Origin: Pocillopora verrucosa
Lineage: Eukaryota; Cnidaria; Anthozoa; Scleractinia; Pocilloporidae
Reading direction: 5' to 3'
Assembly (NCBI RefSeq): GCF_036669915.1
Contig: NC_089320.1
Coordinates: forward strand, 12,641,287 to 12,705,286
Length of the DNA stretch: 64,000 bases
The stretch's first letter is position 1; each line of letters opens with the position of its first letter. This document shows positions 29,299-40,589 of this stretch, piece after piece. Under the pieces are notes generated by a model. That model did not search any database, was not told the DNA's origin, and was given only the letters and a program-made list of their open reading frames with translations. The position numbers and the translations under genes are program-made.

Positions 29299-32200
29299 AT
29301 GGTAGTTGCGGTGGTGGTTTTTCTGGCAATTTGCTCATTGCAGCTCAATCAAGGTGAGACATTTCTGTAGTTTACTTTACGTGATTGAAGAATACATGTA
29401 GGGACAGGCATATTTTTGAAGTCCAAATTCGTCATATACCACGTCAAGTCGTCATATAAATGTAAAGTGGTTATATCTCTTAACTTAAGTGTAAAGAAGT
29501 AGAGTAATTCCTTTCAAATTACGCAGTTCGCTCATTCCTTTACCCCTGACGCGTGATAGCGTTGAAAAAGCAAAAGAAATCAAAGGACATCGAAAAAGGC
29601 GTCATGAAACAAACTGTTTTCGAGAACTGTAAAATAGTCAGACACTCCATGGAACTTTGACCATCAAAATTTGACGGTAATGCCTTATAAATCGATGCTG
29701 TTTCGCCTTTTGTATTATCAAGGGTTCTCTTTAAACGGATGAAAATGCTCTTTTAAACCGACAATCTTAGTTACAAAACTATTCCAATACCTCATTCATC
29801 ACCCAAAGACAAATATTGTCGCACCTATGTGATCTGTCATCGTACTCCTAACCTAATTAAGCGTTTCATTGAAAAACGTTCAAGTTGTGCATTAAGCAAA
29901 AGTGGCTAGTGTAGAATCTAACGTTTGTAGCTTAAATAAGTGTCTAATTACCAAATTGGTGTGTTTTTTTTCTTTTCTTTTATTACTTTATCTCGGTTTC
30001 TTTCCCACTTTATCTCCATCCTTCAACATTTCTTAACGTTATATTTATATCATTCATTTGCACTTTCCTCTTTCTTATTATTTCTGTGTATTTATTTTTT
30101 TTTTTTGCCTTATCAATGATGCTCTATTTACCTTTTATCAATTAATTTTTTTCGCTGAAAGCGTCCTCATTTAGCGGTTGTGGACAGCGAAATCCGTCGT
30201 CTCGCATTGTTGGAGGAGAGGAAGCCAAACAAGGTTCCTGGCCCTGGCAAATAGAGCTCCTAGTGTCACAACCATCAGCTGACAATGACTTGAAACCAGT
30301 CTTCTCTCATCGTTGCGGAGGAACCTTAATTGATCTTCAATGGGTGGTGACAGCTGCTCATTGCGTTTTCATGTACCCCGCCCCTGACCATTATAAAGTT
30401 GTCGTAGGTAAGTAAACATAGTAACTTATAGTCTTCCAGTTCCTTCTCTTCGTGGTCAGGCGTTCGATATAATTTATGTTTAGAAATGCCCCTAAAACTT
30501 TATCAGTATTTTTCATCCCTTCCTCAGCTAATACGCAGTCTCTGTCTCCATATGCTTCTCCTGTTCCTTTATATTATATTATTATATTTATGAGAGTATA
30601 TTTGACTTCTTTAGTCAGGAGTGTTGAGTTGTTCAGAAAGAGAATCAATACCATTCGTGTACCATGATTAATTATGTACACTCCAAAGAGGGGTAAAGCC
30701 GCCTCAGCTGGCGGCTTGTGTATGGGCAACTAATGACAGGATCGTATTTTAACAGGACAGACACATCGAACTGAAGTAAAGGAGCCATACGAGAACAAAG
30801 ACGTATACGATGTGGCAAGCGTAAGGATCCACGAAGAATATATGACTCATGGCTACGGCTTTGATGTTGCGCTGGTGAAACTAGCAAGACCTGTTATTTT
30901 AGAGCCTGGAAGAGTCTGGCCAGCCTGCCTTCCTGAACAAGGAAAGCGGGTGTCTGTTGGAAAATTATGTTTCATCACTGGTAAGTTTCAGAGTGTAAAT
31001 ATGTTAGCCAAAACTACCTAAAAAAAAGTGCATAATTTCACTCCGGGTCCTTGTTAGTGAAAATAACACTTTACTTACAGTATGGAACAACCTGCCCTAG
31101 AGTGTTAAATGTACTGACTTTTTTTCAAGTTTTAAACTAGTTTTAAAGAATATTTTTAAGGAGTACTGATATATGGTTTTTAAATATAATTATCATATGC
31201 ATTGGGATATAACTACAGTTTTTTAAATTCTTTTAATATCATTTTTCATATTGAAATTATATTCTGAAAAGCCTCAATCGGAGAATTCAATAAAGCATAG
31301 TTATGAAGGAGCTGTATTCATTTGGAAACAACACGATAAGGCTTTAAGTTGAGATATTTATTCATAGTAAGAGAGATGAACAGTGTGAGATGAACTTTCT
31401 TATTGTCCTTGAATTCGTAAAACAGATTCAATGTGACAAATACCTGCAGGCCTTTCTCACCAGACTTACGTATCAGCAAAAAATACAAATATCAGACTTA
31501 ACTCCCCTGTCAAGATGTGTACCTCGAAGCTTCCTCTTCGGATACAGTAACAGATCGCTTTCGCAAGTTACTTCAGTGCTTAGCTTTGAACTTGAGAGTC
31601 CACCTTCCTACGCTATGGTCCGGCGGCACGCTCACCTTAATTACTTTTACGTTGGACCTCGGAACCCCGGCCTCCCTTTCTTTCCCCTTCATTTCCTCTC
31701 CCTCCCCCTCTCCATAATCCCCGTGTAGTAGTTAGTCTCTCCAACCAAACATCAAACTGGTCAGTGGTGTGTCCTTGAATAAGGTAATCTTAAGGATGAA
31801 CTCCTTAGAAATCTGAAGAAGCTGTTTAGTATCTAGGTATTGGAATCGTGCATACTGAATACTGTTCACGCTCTATCGTTCTAACTTCACTCTTTTCTTT
31901 TGCCCAAGGCTGGGGCAAAACATCGGCGAACTTGAACTCTGACTTTTCGAAAGTTCTTAAACAAGCTAAGATGCCAGTTGTAGACTACCAGACCTGTGCT
32001 GCTGGAAATGCCAACTTGTCTTACGCCAAAGTGAACGATGAAACTATGTTGTGTGCTGGTTACGGTGGAAGTAGCGTAATCAGTGGTTGCCATGGTGATA
32101 GCGGGGGACCTTTCGTCTGTCGGGAGCGCAGACTTTGGGTCTTAAGAGGAGCTGTAAGCTGGGGAGACCATCGGTGTAAAGCTGGTTCGACATTCTCTGT

Positions 32201-32676
32201 TTTTACTCGGATCAGCACATTTGTGGATTGGATCTCCGCCACTAAAATAAAACCAGAACATGTGTCTGGTAAGATAAACAGGATCTTTATAATTCCTTCT
32301 TTGTCGATTAAAATAAATTTAATAGAGAATGTCAAAGTTTTGATCCAACAAAGTGTTACAGATATCAAGAACTGAACATTTCAAATTTACTCTTGCCAAT
32401 TGCAAAAGGATCCGTTGAGAATAGTAAGTGATTTATCCATTACATTCTGCAATTTACACAAAACTGTTAATGGTTCACCAAAGTTGAGAACAGCTTTCTT
32501 ATCAAACTTTCCCATGTATATTAACTCCGCCTGCCCTCCTCCCCATAGGCGAGTCTTGCAATGATGACTTGCTGCATTGTGGAAAGTGGTCCAAGGAAAA
32601 GTTTTGTGGAAGACCATGGTATAGGAACTACATGAAGTTATTCTGTCGCAAGAGCTGCGGACACTGCTCCAATTAA
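29299..32676 (+). CDS. SP6: secreted S1 serine protease with C-terminal ShKT
   Basis: About 337 residues. Exons: 29299-29353, 30162-30407, 30756-30980, 31909-32268, 32549-32676, all phase 1. Signal peptide [19 protein letters not shown]; propeptide Cys in SGCGQR; activation site SSR|IVGG; catalytic His in TAAHC, Asp in FDVALV, Ser in GDSGGP; Ser at position 189 ([10 protein letters not shown]). A short linker follows the protease, then a six-cysteine ShKT domain (from ESCNDD to CRKSCGHC) and a final SN. The acceptor of exon 2 (after 30161) was chosen because the nearer AG at 30173 breaks the reading frame. Closest in plan to SP5, from which it is separated by 2.9 kb in the same orientation; likely a tandem duplicate. 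Confidence 0.9.
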
Positions 32677-32915
32677 GCCTTCAGCTCTTTCAAAGGTGTG
32701 AGCCCACGTTGCGAAAGTCCTGTGTATGACTTTCTTGATTTTCCCCGTGATGAATGGGGCTTGAGCTTAAGTGATAGACTTCATCTTTCAATCGCGTTTG
32801 TCTTTAATTTTTCAGGTTGCAAACATGGAAAGGCAGATATTGTATAAGGAACCTACTTTTAAAACAGTTCGTCTTGTTAGGGGCATGGAAAATACGTGAA
32901 GTTACAATAAGTTAC

Positions 32916-32921
32916 AATAAA
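32916..32921 (+). promoter_or_regulatory. Candidate poly(A) signal of SP6
   Basis: AATAAA about 240 bases past the SP6 stop; further AATAAA copies follow near 32985 and 33018, so the actual site is uncertain. Confidence 0.4.
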
Positions 32922-33811
32922 GTGACGCATGACAACTACAGTAAAATGTGATAGACGTTTGTAGAGAGTTGTGACGTGAACCGGAATAAAAGGCAACAAA
33001 ACCTGAAGCAGCAAAAATAAATTTCAGAACAGTTTTTTTTCTGTATAACCAATTAAGCTAGATCTGTATTTACATACCTCTTTCTTGGCTCAAATTTGGT
33101 TTTACGGGCAAATTTTAAACTCAAATTCTCTGATACATGGCAATTGTAAAACAGTGGATCAGTAAGTGCAAGTTATCCACATGTCATCATCTTGTTGCAT
33201 GAATTGAGTAAGAGAACATAAAACAACTTAATATAGGTGATGTCACGCCAGATATACGCATTCAGATAAGTGAAAGTCGTCGTGACTGTAACTTCGTCAG
33301 GGGTCATTATTGTATCAGCCGGGAAGGAGTAGCCAGTCAAGATTCATTACGTGTGTATAGGCGATATCTTTGCCGCGCTTCTCTCCTCGTGCATGTCTCG
33401 CTACACGTGCTCGCATCGCGTTTCCGTTGCATACTCAAGCCCGTCCAACGTCGATTTGGTGCGCCACGCAATCCAAGATGGCGCTTCGCAAAATTTTTTT
33501 TTGGGATCACTTTCTAAAAGAGCTTAGACACCAGGCTCAATTAGGTAACCAAGCCTTCTGATGACATATTGCCAATTCTTCACTCACCTCCCTTGACTGG
33601 TTGAAGTGCGATTGGAGGGGGGCAGGGAAGGGAACATTCTTGTTACTTGCGCAGGAAAAAACAAATGGGAAGTTATCTATTAACCTTTGTTCTTGTAATT
33701 TTCGCGGGAAATAATATTACCTTATCTCGCTGCGCCCCGGTCATACAGGACTCCTCTGCCTTTGGCTAAAATACGCCTTCTTCGTTAATTCGAAACACTA
33801 CTCACGGTCAA

Positions 33812-34117
33812 ATGGAACCAAAGGGAATTTCAAACTTAGGAAACACTTGTTTTCTGAATAGTGTCTTACAAGCTCTGCTCTCGGTGACATGTTTTTCCGA
33901 AGGACTTGCTGGATTGCAGCACAATCGCAAGAAGTGCACCTCATCGAGAACAGGTCTACCACTTCCAAAATGCATTATCAGTTTCCCCAGATGTCCATGT
34001 CCAGGCAGTCCAGGGGTGCATTATTTCATGACAACGTACTCTAACAAGTTGGGTATATATATATATATATATATATTTAATACCACAGAAGCAAATAATT
34101 TCTGGTGTTATCGCTAA
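33812..34117 (+). pseudogene. Fragment of a ubiquitin-specific protease (C19), N-terminal Cys box
   Basis: The open frame begins MEPKGISNLGNTCFLNSVLQ and continues AL, an excellent match to the Cys box of ubiquitin-specific proteases, whose catalytic Cys follows Asn-Thr. After about 23 residues the similarity stops and the rest, to a stop near 34117, is not recognisable. No His box or other USP exons were seen nearby on this strand before SP7. It is either a stranded first exon, with a possible donor CTCG|GTGACA at about 33880, or a gene fragment moved here by duplication. A remnant is the simpler reading. Confidence 0.6.
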
Positions 34118-34500
34118 TTGAGATATCAGATCAAGAAAGTATAAGCTTATATTTTAGGTGAAGGGCTTTTCGAGTTATATTTATTTGTACGTTGTAAAAT
34201 TACAAAGCAAAACACTAAATTTAGGTAGTAAAACACTAAAATACTCACTTACCTTTCGGTCTCAAAACGTTTTTCACTTTACTGCTTTACTGCTCCCGTG
34301 TGACGACATGAACTAATAGCAAAAAAGGTCACGTGTATTGCTGCCTCTAGCGTTACGTTATATTTTCATTGTCACGCTATAGGAATGCGAACTGAGTGGC
34401 ACTGTTGAGTGATCCAATTTCTCCAGTTTCTGTCTGTACTTATGGGATAGAGAACCGTGATCGTATTGTATTTACTGTGGCTAACTGCATCCATCTAAAC

Positions 34501-37500
34501 ATGGAGAAAAAAAGTTACACCATACTTCAATTGGCAGTTATTTTCGTGTCGTGTCTTGGCTTAGAAGGTTTGTGACATGTTATTTCTACTGATTCAGTAC
34601 AGTATTAATTACGCACCTCTTGTTTGATTTACTAGTCTTTCTGAAACTCGATTCTCTCCTCGAATACATTTTCTTAAATTCGTTGGCACTTCTTTGAAGT
34701 TCTGAGCTTTCTATTATCACTGAATTGAAAGCAAAAGGGTTTGTTTCGATCTTGCTATCGTTGTAATGATTGTCGATCCAATTGTCGTTGAATCGATGAA
34801 GTAAGGATCACGAAATGCTTACCTGTTGAAAAATTAAACCGGAATTGTGTACTCATTTTAATTTTAGATTAAACTCGCATCATTCCTTGCTATCGATATC
34901 TCATGACAACGAAATCTTTGTCAGGCAATTTTACTAGTCTACTTCATCATCAGCCGACTTTGTTCCCACTCAATGTGTTTACTCATTAAACAGTCGTGTT
35001 GTTTTGCATGACACAAATCTGCCCGAAAATAAACGCAAAAGACTCTTGTCACCTCTCACTTATTAGCTGCATCAATTAATGCAGATTTAAACACAAATTT
35101 GCGCAAGAACTAAACGGCAAACATGCTCTGCCCAACAACCTGTATTATGATTCTCATGTGTCACTTGCGGTTAGATAACGGCGTAATAAGTGACCAACAG
35201 TCTATAGACTGCACGATTTTACACCACTGTCTGTGTCGGTGTACATATTGTAAGATTTTAAGCCTACTAACGGTGTAAAATCTCTTAGTATGTATATATA
35301 CCGCCTGAAAGAAATTACGCTGTTCGTTATCGGTGTAAAATCTTACGGTATATATATATATATTACCGACAAATATTACGCCGTGAGTTACTGGCGTAAA
35401 ATCTTTAAGTATATATAACACCGACTGAGCCAAATTACGCCGTTAGTTTCTGGTGTAAAATCTTTCAGGTTGAAAATATACCGACTGAATTAAATTTTAT
35501 GTGCGTTGCTTGAATACGTCATAGGTCTTCAATGAGATGACATGAAAAATATACACATTTGTCGATGTCTTGCAAGCTGTATCAGTAGAAACTTTGAGTC
35601 AGGTTAAATGTCGTCAAAAGTCTTTGTTGATCAGCCTCATTATTTTAGGTGTCGCAACGACAAATTAATCCATATAAGACCTTGTTTCTGTAATTGACAA
35701 TCACAGCAGAGCTGCATAATACCTGTGTATAAATGTATATATAACGTTTCAAACTTTCCGCAGAGGTTTAGAGAAGATTTCAACTTCTCGAAGAAATCTG
35801 AATAGTTTTAGGAAAAATTTCCGCACAGCCCCATACTTAATTATGCATGTACATCTTACTGGTGATACACTGAAAAATAAAGCCCCATATATGGATGTAT
35901 AATGATGTATGGGGCTGTGCGGAAATTTTGCCTAGTTTTATACTGTGATAACCAGCCGGACAGTAATGTACAATAATTCTCTACCAGAGCTTAAAATGAA
36001 CGCTCAAAATGCAAACGGTTCTACAGTCTCTGTGTAGTGATATTAATCATTCATTGAAGCCAGCTTTCATATTGCTCACGGCAATAGCTACTTCCGAAGA
36101 GGAGCGAAAATTAAATGCGATGGGTATTCAATTAGTTAAATTAATTAGTTTAAACAGCTCCTTAATTACATCTCTAAATGGCATGATCCTAGTAATTACT
36201 GGATTCCTAAATGCATGTGTGGAGTTATGTAATGTGTCACGTTAGGTCGAGTGTGTGACATCATGTCGTCAACAAAAACCTCGTGCGAGATAGTGATTTT
36301 CTTTTGGTACTGAACTTTTACAGTGGACCGATACTGTATGATTGTAGATGTTTAGATTCGGTCGGATTATTAACTGGATCCGGCACAATACAGGACAAAT
36401 TGCTATTTAAAACGGACAACACATGTCAATACATATTCGAAACTTAAACAGTGATCATATTGGACAGTGGAATGAGAAGGTCTCCTTGGTGAGAAACAGG
36501 AAGCGATGATCAAAGTGTGATAACCAGGTTGTTGACAACTCAGTAAAAGCTAGCCTGTAATTATATAATTATCTATAGAAAATTACCTATCTACCCCCCC
36601 CCCCCCCAAAAAAAAAACCAGGGCAAAACAAAACAGAACAAAAGCAAAAAAAGAAACGACTGGGATAGGTAAAAAATTATAATTCTTGCAAAATAATTGA
36701 AACCTGATCCTTGTTATCAACCTAAAGACTCGAGTAATACGATTAAGAGTCGGGAGGCATAGGGCTGTAAAAGTAAAGGAGGCGGGATAAAGTGGTACTC
36801 GGCGTAATTTCATTCAGTCGGTGATAAATATACTGTTAGATTTACGCCAGTAACTAACGTCGTAATATCATTCAGTCGGTGTTACATATACTGTTAGCCG
36901 ATTATACGTCAGTAACTAACGCCGTAATTTCATTTAGTCGATGTATACACATACTGTAAGCCGGATTTTACACTGGTAACTAACTACGTAATTTCTTCCA
37001 CTCGGTATATTTACATACTATGTAAGATTTTACGCCGTTAACTGACGGAGTAATTTTGCTTAGTCGTGATATGCATACTGTAAAATTTTATGTCGGTAAC
37101 TAACGGCGTAATTTGGCTCAGTCGATATATATACCTACAGTAAGATTTTACGCCGTTAACTAACGGCGTAATTTCTTACAGTCGGTAATATATATACTGT
37201 AAGATTTTACGCCGTTTACCGATGGCGTAATTTTTTCTAGTCGATATTATACACTGTAAAATTTTACGACGTTAAGTAACGGCGTCACTTCTTCCAGTTG
37301 GTAGTATATGGAACATGAATTTTACGCCGTTAACATAATTTTATATATTAATTTTTTATAATTGATATATCGACGCAGATAGTGGCGTAAAACATGTAAA
37401 ATCGAACAGTCTATAGACTGTGTTAGTCACATATTACGCCGTTGTCGATATTTCCTTGTTCGGTTTAGTTACGCAGCGCGTTGTCTTCCCCAACAGCTGT

Positions 37501-39626
37501 GAGTGTGTTTAACTTCCCAGATCCAAAAATGATTTCCCTTACCGCTGTACTTCCCTTTGGGAATGAAAGATCTGAAATAAAGCCGTCGAGTCAAAGGAAA
37601 GAGCACATGAATGTAGTAAGCAGGAAATACCCACAATCACTCTGTGTTACAAGGCGTGTGCAATACGAAAGTGCTTTACTTAAAGGAAAGTATATTTTAA
37701 CCACAGACTGCGGTCGTAGACCTCCGCTACCACGAGTAATTGGTGGTGACGAAGCTATTCCACACTCTTGGCCTTGGCAAGCAAGGATCATTCTCCAGGA
37801 CAAAGATGGAAAGTGGAACCATAAGTGTGGCGCGTCCCTGATTCATCCAGAATGGATCGTCACCGCAGCCCATTGTCTGGCGTTCCACCCGGATCCAAGG
37901 ATATATGGGGTCATTCTAGGTTTGTCTTAAAATATGTGTCAGACAAATAATGCACCGCTGAAGCAATACGCACCCATAATGGTTAGGCATAGGATTTACG
38001 GCTAAAGCTGTCCCTGAAATTCTGTACTATGTTGTTCCCTTCTTCAGTGAGACAAGGCTAAAAGGTTTAATTTGCAAGGCTACAATGATTTAAAAGCAAT
38101 TTATCTGTAAACATTATTCTCCCTTTTTTTCATTGGTTACCGAGAAGAGGGCTCAAAGAGAAGTTCCTCATTGAAATCTGTCCAACACCTTTATTTCTTA
38201 AAGAAAGTATAGCTTCTTGCTCTGGGCCTCACCGAAACAATATTTATCTTATTCGGTCCACTTGGTAGACGCATTCACGACTTGTTCAATACAGAAATGC
38301 ACTTCGGCCGCCGAGGTTACAATGAGCAGTACAATCAAAAATTTGGTTTTCCTGGCGGCTCCCAAAATTTATCCAGCTCAGATGACCAACGAATTACAGA
38401 AGACGCGTTTAGTTACAAAATGCTCAATGGAATACTTCACCACATACACCTTCCCCCCATTCCATCCGAAACTCATTTAGCGAAGGCATATTACAGTTGA
38501 AGCACGGTCTATAAATGTATGATAAATATGCAGTCAGATAAATATATGTCTGACGGTTTATTTATTGATTAATTGATAGGAGATCATGATTGGGCGAAAA
38601 AAGAACCAACAGAACAGTATTTCGAGGTTTCACAGTTGTACTTAAACAGGCTATATCAAAAGTTCTCGGGATATGGTCACGACATTGCGCTTATTAAACT
38701 GTCAAGACCCGCGATTCTTAATAAAGATGTGAATCTTGTATGCCTTCCAAAGCAGAACAACAGAGTTGCTATTGGCAAGATGTGTTACTTGACAGGTATA
38801 CACGTAAATTTACCTATTATAGCATATTTAAGATAAGCGAGTTTGAATGAAAGTATGTAAACACGGTTGTGACTTCGCCGCGCTTTCTGTGTTTACCAGA
38901 AATATTTTATAAGGGCATTAAGGGACTTCATGTTTACATAACCTCGTGTGAACAGTAGGAGTGTTGGGAGAATTTTCGAAAGTTATGCAAACCAGCAAAC
39001 GTAGTTTTCCTCTCAACTGCTTTTTTCAAACGATACCAGTCATGTTGCTTCCATAATTTACGTTTTGTTGTCTTTCTTGGACAGGCTCTTAGATTTTCTG
39101 TATTTGACTTTGTTTTGCTTTGTTCGTCGTTCGTAGTTCGTCGTATTGTTTAGTTAATGTTTAATGTAAATAGCCTGTAAGAAAGGACTAAACTAAAATT
39201 TTCCTTAGCCCGGAGATGAGTTAAAATCACACATGTTGGACATATAATTTCGATTTCCAATCTTTCCTAGGATGGGGAGTTTGGAAACCTGGAGCTCACC
39301 GGTCCGAGAAAGCTCCAAAACTGCAGCAAGCTCGATTACCCACAGTCAATTTTTCAACATGTTGGATTGGAAATTCTTTTTTCCAGCCTATCGACGACGA
39401 AACGATGCTTTGCGCAGGTTTTGGTAAAGGAAAAACTATAAGTGGATGCAATGGTGATAGTGGTGGACCTTTAGTATGCGAGGAGGATGGAAAATATGTT
39501 TTGAGGGGTGCTGTGAGCTGGGGGATACCCGGATGTCCAGGCGGAAGACATTTTTCGGTTTTTGCTCGTGTGAGTTCTTTTGTGGAATGGATTGAAAATC
39601 ACATAAAAAATAGCGACATCTATTAA
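34501..39626 (+). CDS. SP7: secreted S1 serine protease, no ShKT
   Basis: About 283 residues. Exons: 34501-34567, 37707-37919, 38580-38795, 39271-39626, all phase 1. Signal peptide with core ILQLAVIFVSCLGLEG; propeptide Cys in DCGRRP; activation site LPR|VIGG; catalytic His in TAAHC, Asp in HDIALI, Ser in GDSGGP; Ser at position 189 (ISGCNGDSGG). The protein ends 35 residues after the final SWG with a normal C-terminal helix region (FVEWIENHIKN) and no linker or ShKT. Intron 1 (3.1 kb) is mostly a foldback-like mobile element. The open frame continues upstream of exon 2 to 37481, but the phase-compatible signal exon at 34501 and the acceptor at 37706 support the spliced start. The first donor (GTTTGT) is weak. 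Confidence 0.85.
35173..37446. mobile_element. 2.3-kb foldback-like element with minisatellite arms, SP7 intron 1
   Basis: The left arm (35173-35495) and right arm (36797-37446) are inverted copies, each built of units of about 60 bp: some five on the left and nine on the right. The core unit is itself a palindrome, TTACGCCGTTA plus AC plus TAACGGCGTAA, joined by a TA-rich spacer with an AGTCGGTATA motif. Both outer ends carry the perfect palindrome CAGTCTATAGACTG. Long inverted repeats made of tandem subunits are typical of foldback-type elements. No transposase is visible in the about 1.3-kb centre, so it looks non-autonomous. Confidence 0.75.
35811..35932. mobile_element. 122-bp MITE with 8-bp target duplication (hAT-like)
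   Basis: Flanked by identical TAGTTTTA at 35803-35810 and 35933-35940. The element has inverted ends GGAAAAATTTCCGCACAGCC on the left and GGCAAAATTTCCGCACAGCC as the complement of the right, continuing as CCATA in both. An 8-bp duplication fits the hAT superfamily. It lies inside the foldback-like element, so it inserted later. Confidence 0.75.
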
Positions 39627-40589
39627 CTTATCGCTCACGTATCCCTATTATCTGAGTATCTCAAGTATCTTAATGTCTTTAGTTCCCGTAGGATTATTTT
39701 CCAATTGTGCAAGCTGATTTCAATCACAGCGACTACCTGCTTGGCTTTCCAGACAAATGTTTATATAGCGTCTCTTGTTCTTGTTCGCTGTTTTAGAGGC
39801 ATTAGTGGGAGTTTTCCGAAGAAGATTCCCTTCTAAACGTCTTCTAGGAATTTAGGAGCATACCGCACCAGATTGTATTATTTTTCAATTACTGTTACCT
39901 TAGCAAATCAGGGGCAGTAAGGAGTGAGGGGAGCCAACTTCACTTCCGTACCCTCCCCTCCCTACTCGGTCACTTTGTAATAGATGTATTGACGAAACTT
40001 GAAAACTAGCCGGCAATCAGAGCATCAGGTCTCTAGACACGATATACCTTGAAAACGACTCCTTCTTCATTGAAGCATGTCTTTTATTTAGTTTATCAGT
40101 TACTTTTATCATTGATATAGAACAGTGGGACCACTCCTTCTCTTGGTGTCACATTGAAGAATACTCTTTAAAAAGCTGTTAAGTGAAAGAGAAAAGAAGT
40201 GAATTAAAGAACTAGTTTGAATATTAATAGTAGTAATCCTTATCAATGATTTTCTTGAGGTAGCTTTTTCAATAAAACCTGCACATTGAGGGAAATTTCG
40301 CAAAGGCAACAGGTAATCAATGACCGTTAACTTGTGATCACGAAGATTCTGTCGCCGGAGTGCTACCCAATTTTAGCTTTGTGTGCGGCACCAGAAAGTA
40401 TGGCCCACAACTATATATTATGTCCTGCTTTCTTTGTATGGACAGTGCCGTACTCCGAAGTAATTCTTCAATATCGATATATTTTGTTCTCGTTTATAAT
40501 CAAATTGAATCTCTCTTTTTGTTCAACACAGTAAAGTTAGAGGGCAGCATACCCTATCAATGTTTCTAAGCATTATCCTGAACTAACCT
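39627..40589. other. Intergenic between the 3' ends of SP7 and MMP-A
   Basis: About 1 kb of AT-rich DNA at the boundary between the serine protease cluster and the metalloproteinase cluster, whose terminal genes converge here. No domain-bearing open frame, no ShKT exon for SP7 and no clear repeat were seen. Confidence 0.5.

Larger units (their letters stand above)
32677..34500. other. Intergenic between SP6 and SP7
   Basis: Contains SP6 3' sequence with several AATAAA motifs and a ubiquitin-specific protease fragment at 33812-34117. A TA microsatellite lies at about 34053-34076. A CpG-richer patch at about 33370-33500 is the least AT-rich part. Nothing else is recognised. Confidence 0.45.

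Noticed and set aside
36797-37446. CRISPR-like array of regular 60-bp units
   Set aside because: Units are contiguous minisatellite repeats without unique spacers, in a eukaryotic intron, and are mirrored by an inverted arm.
37481-37706. Upstream extension of SP7 exon 2 as a start codon region
   Set aside because: It encodes no signal peptide, whereas a phase-matched signal peptide exon exists at 34501-34567 and an acceptor lies at 37706.
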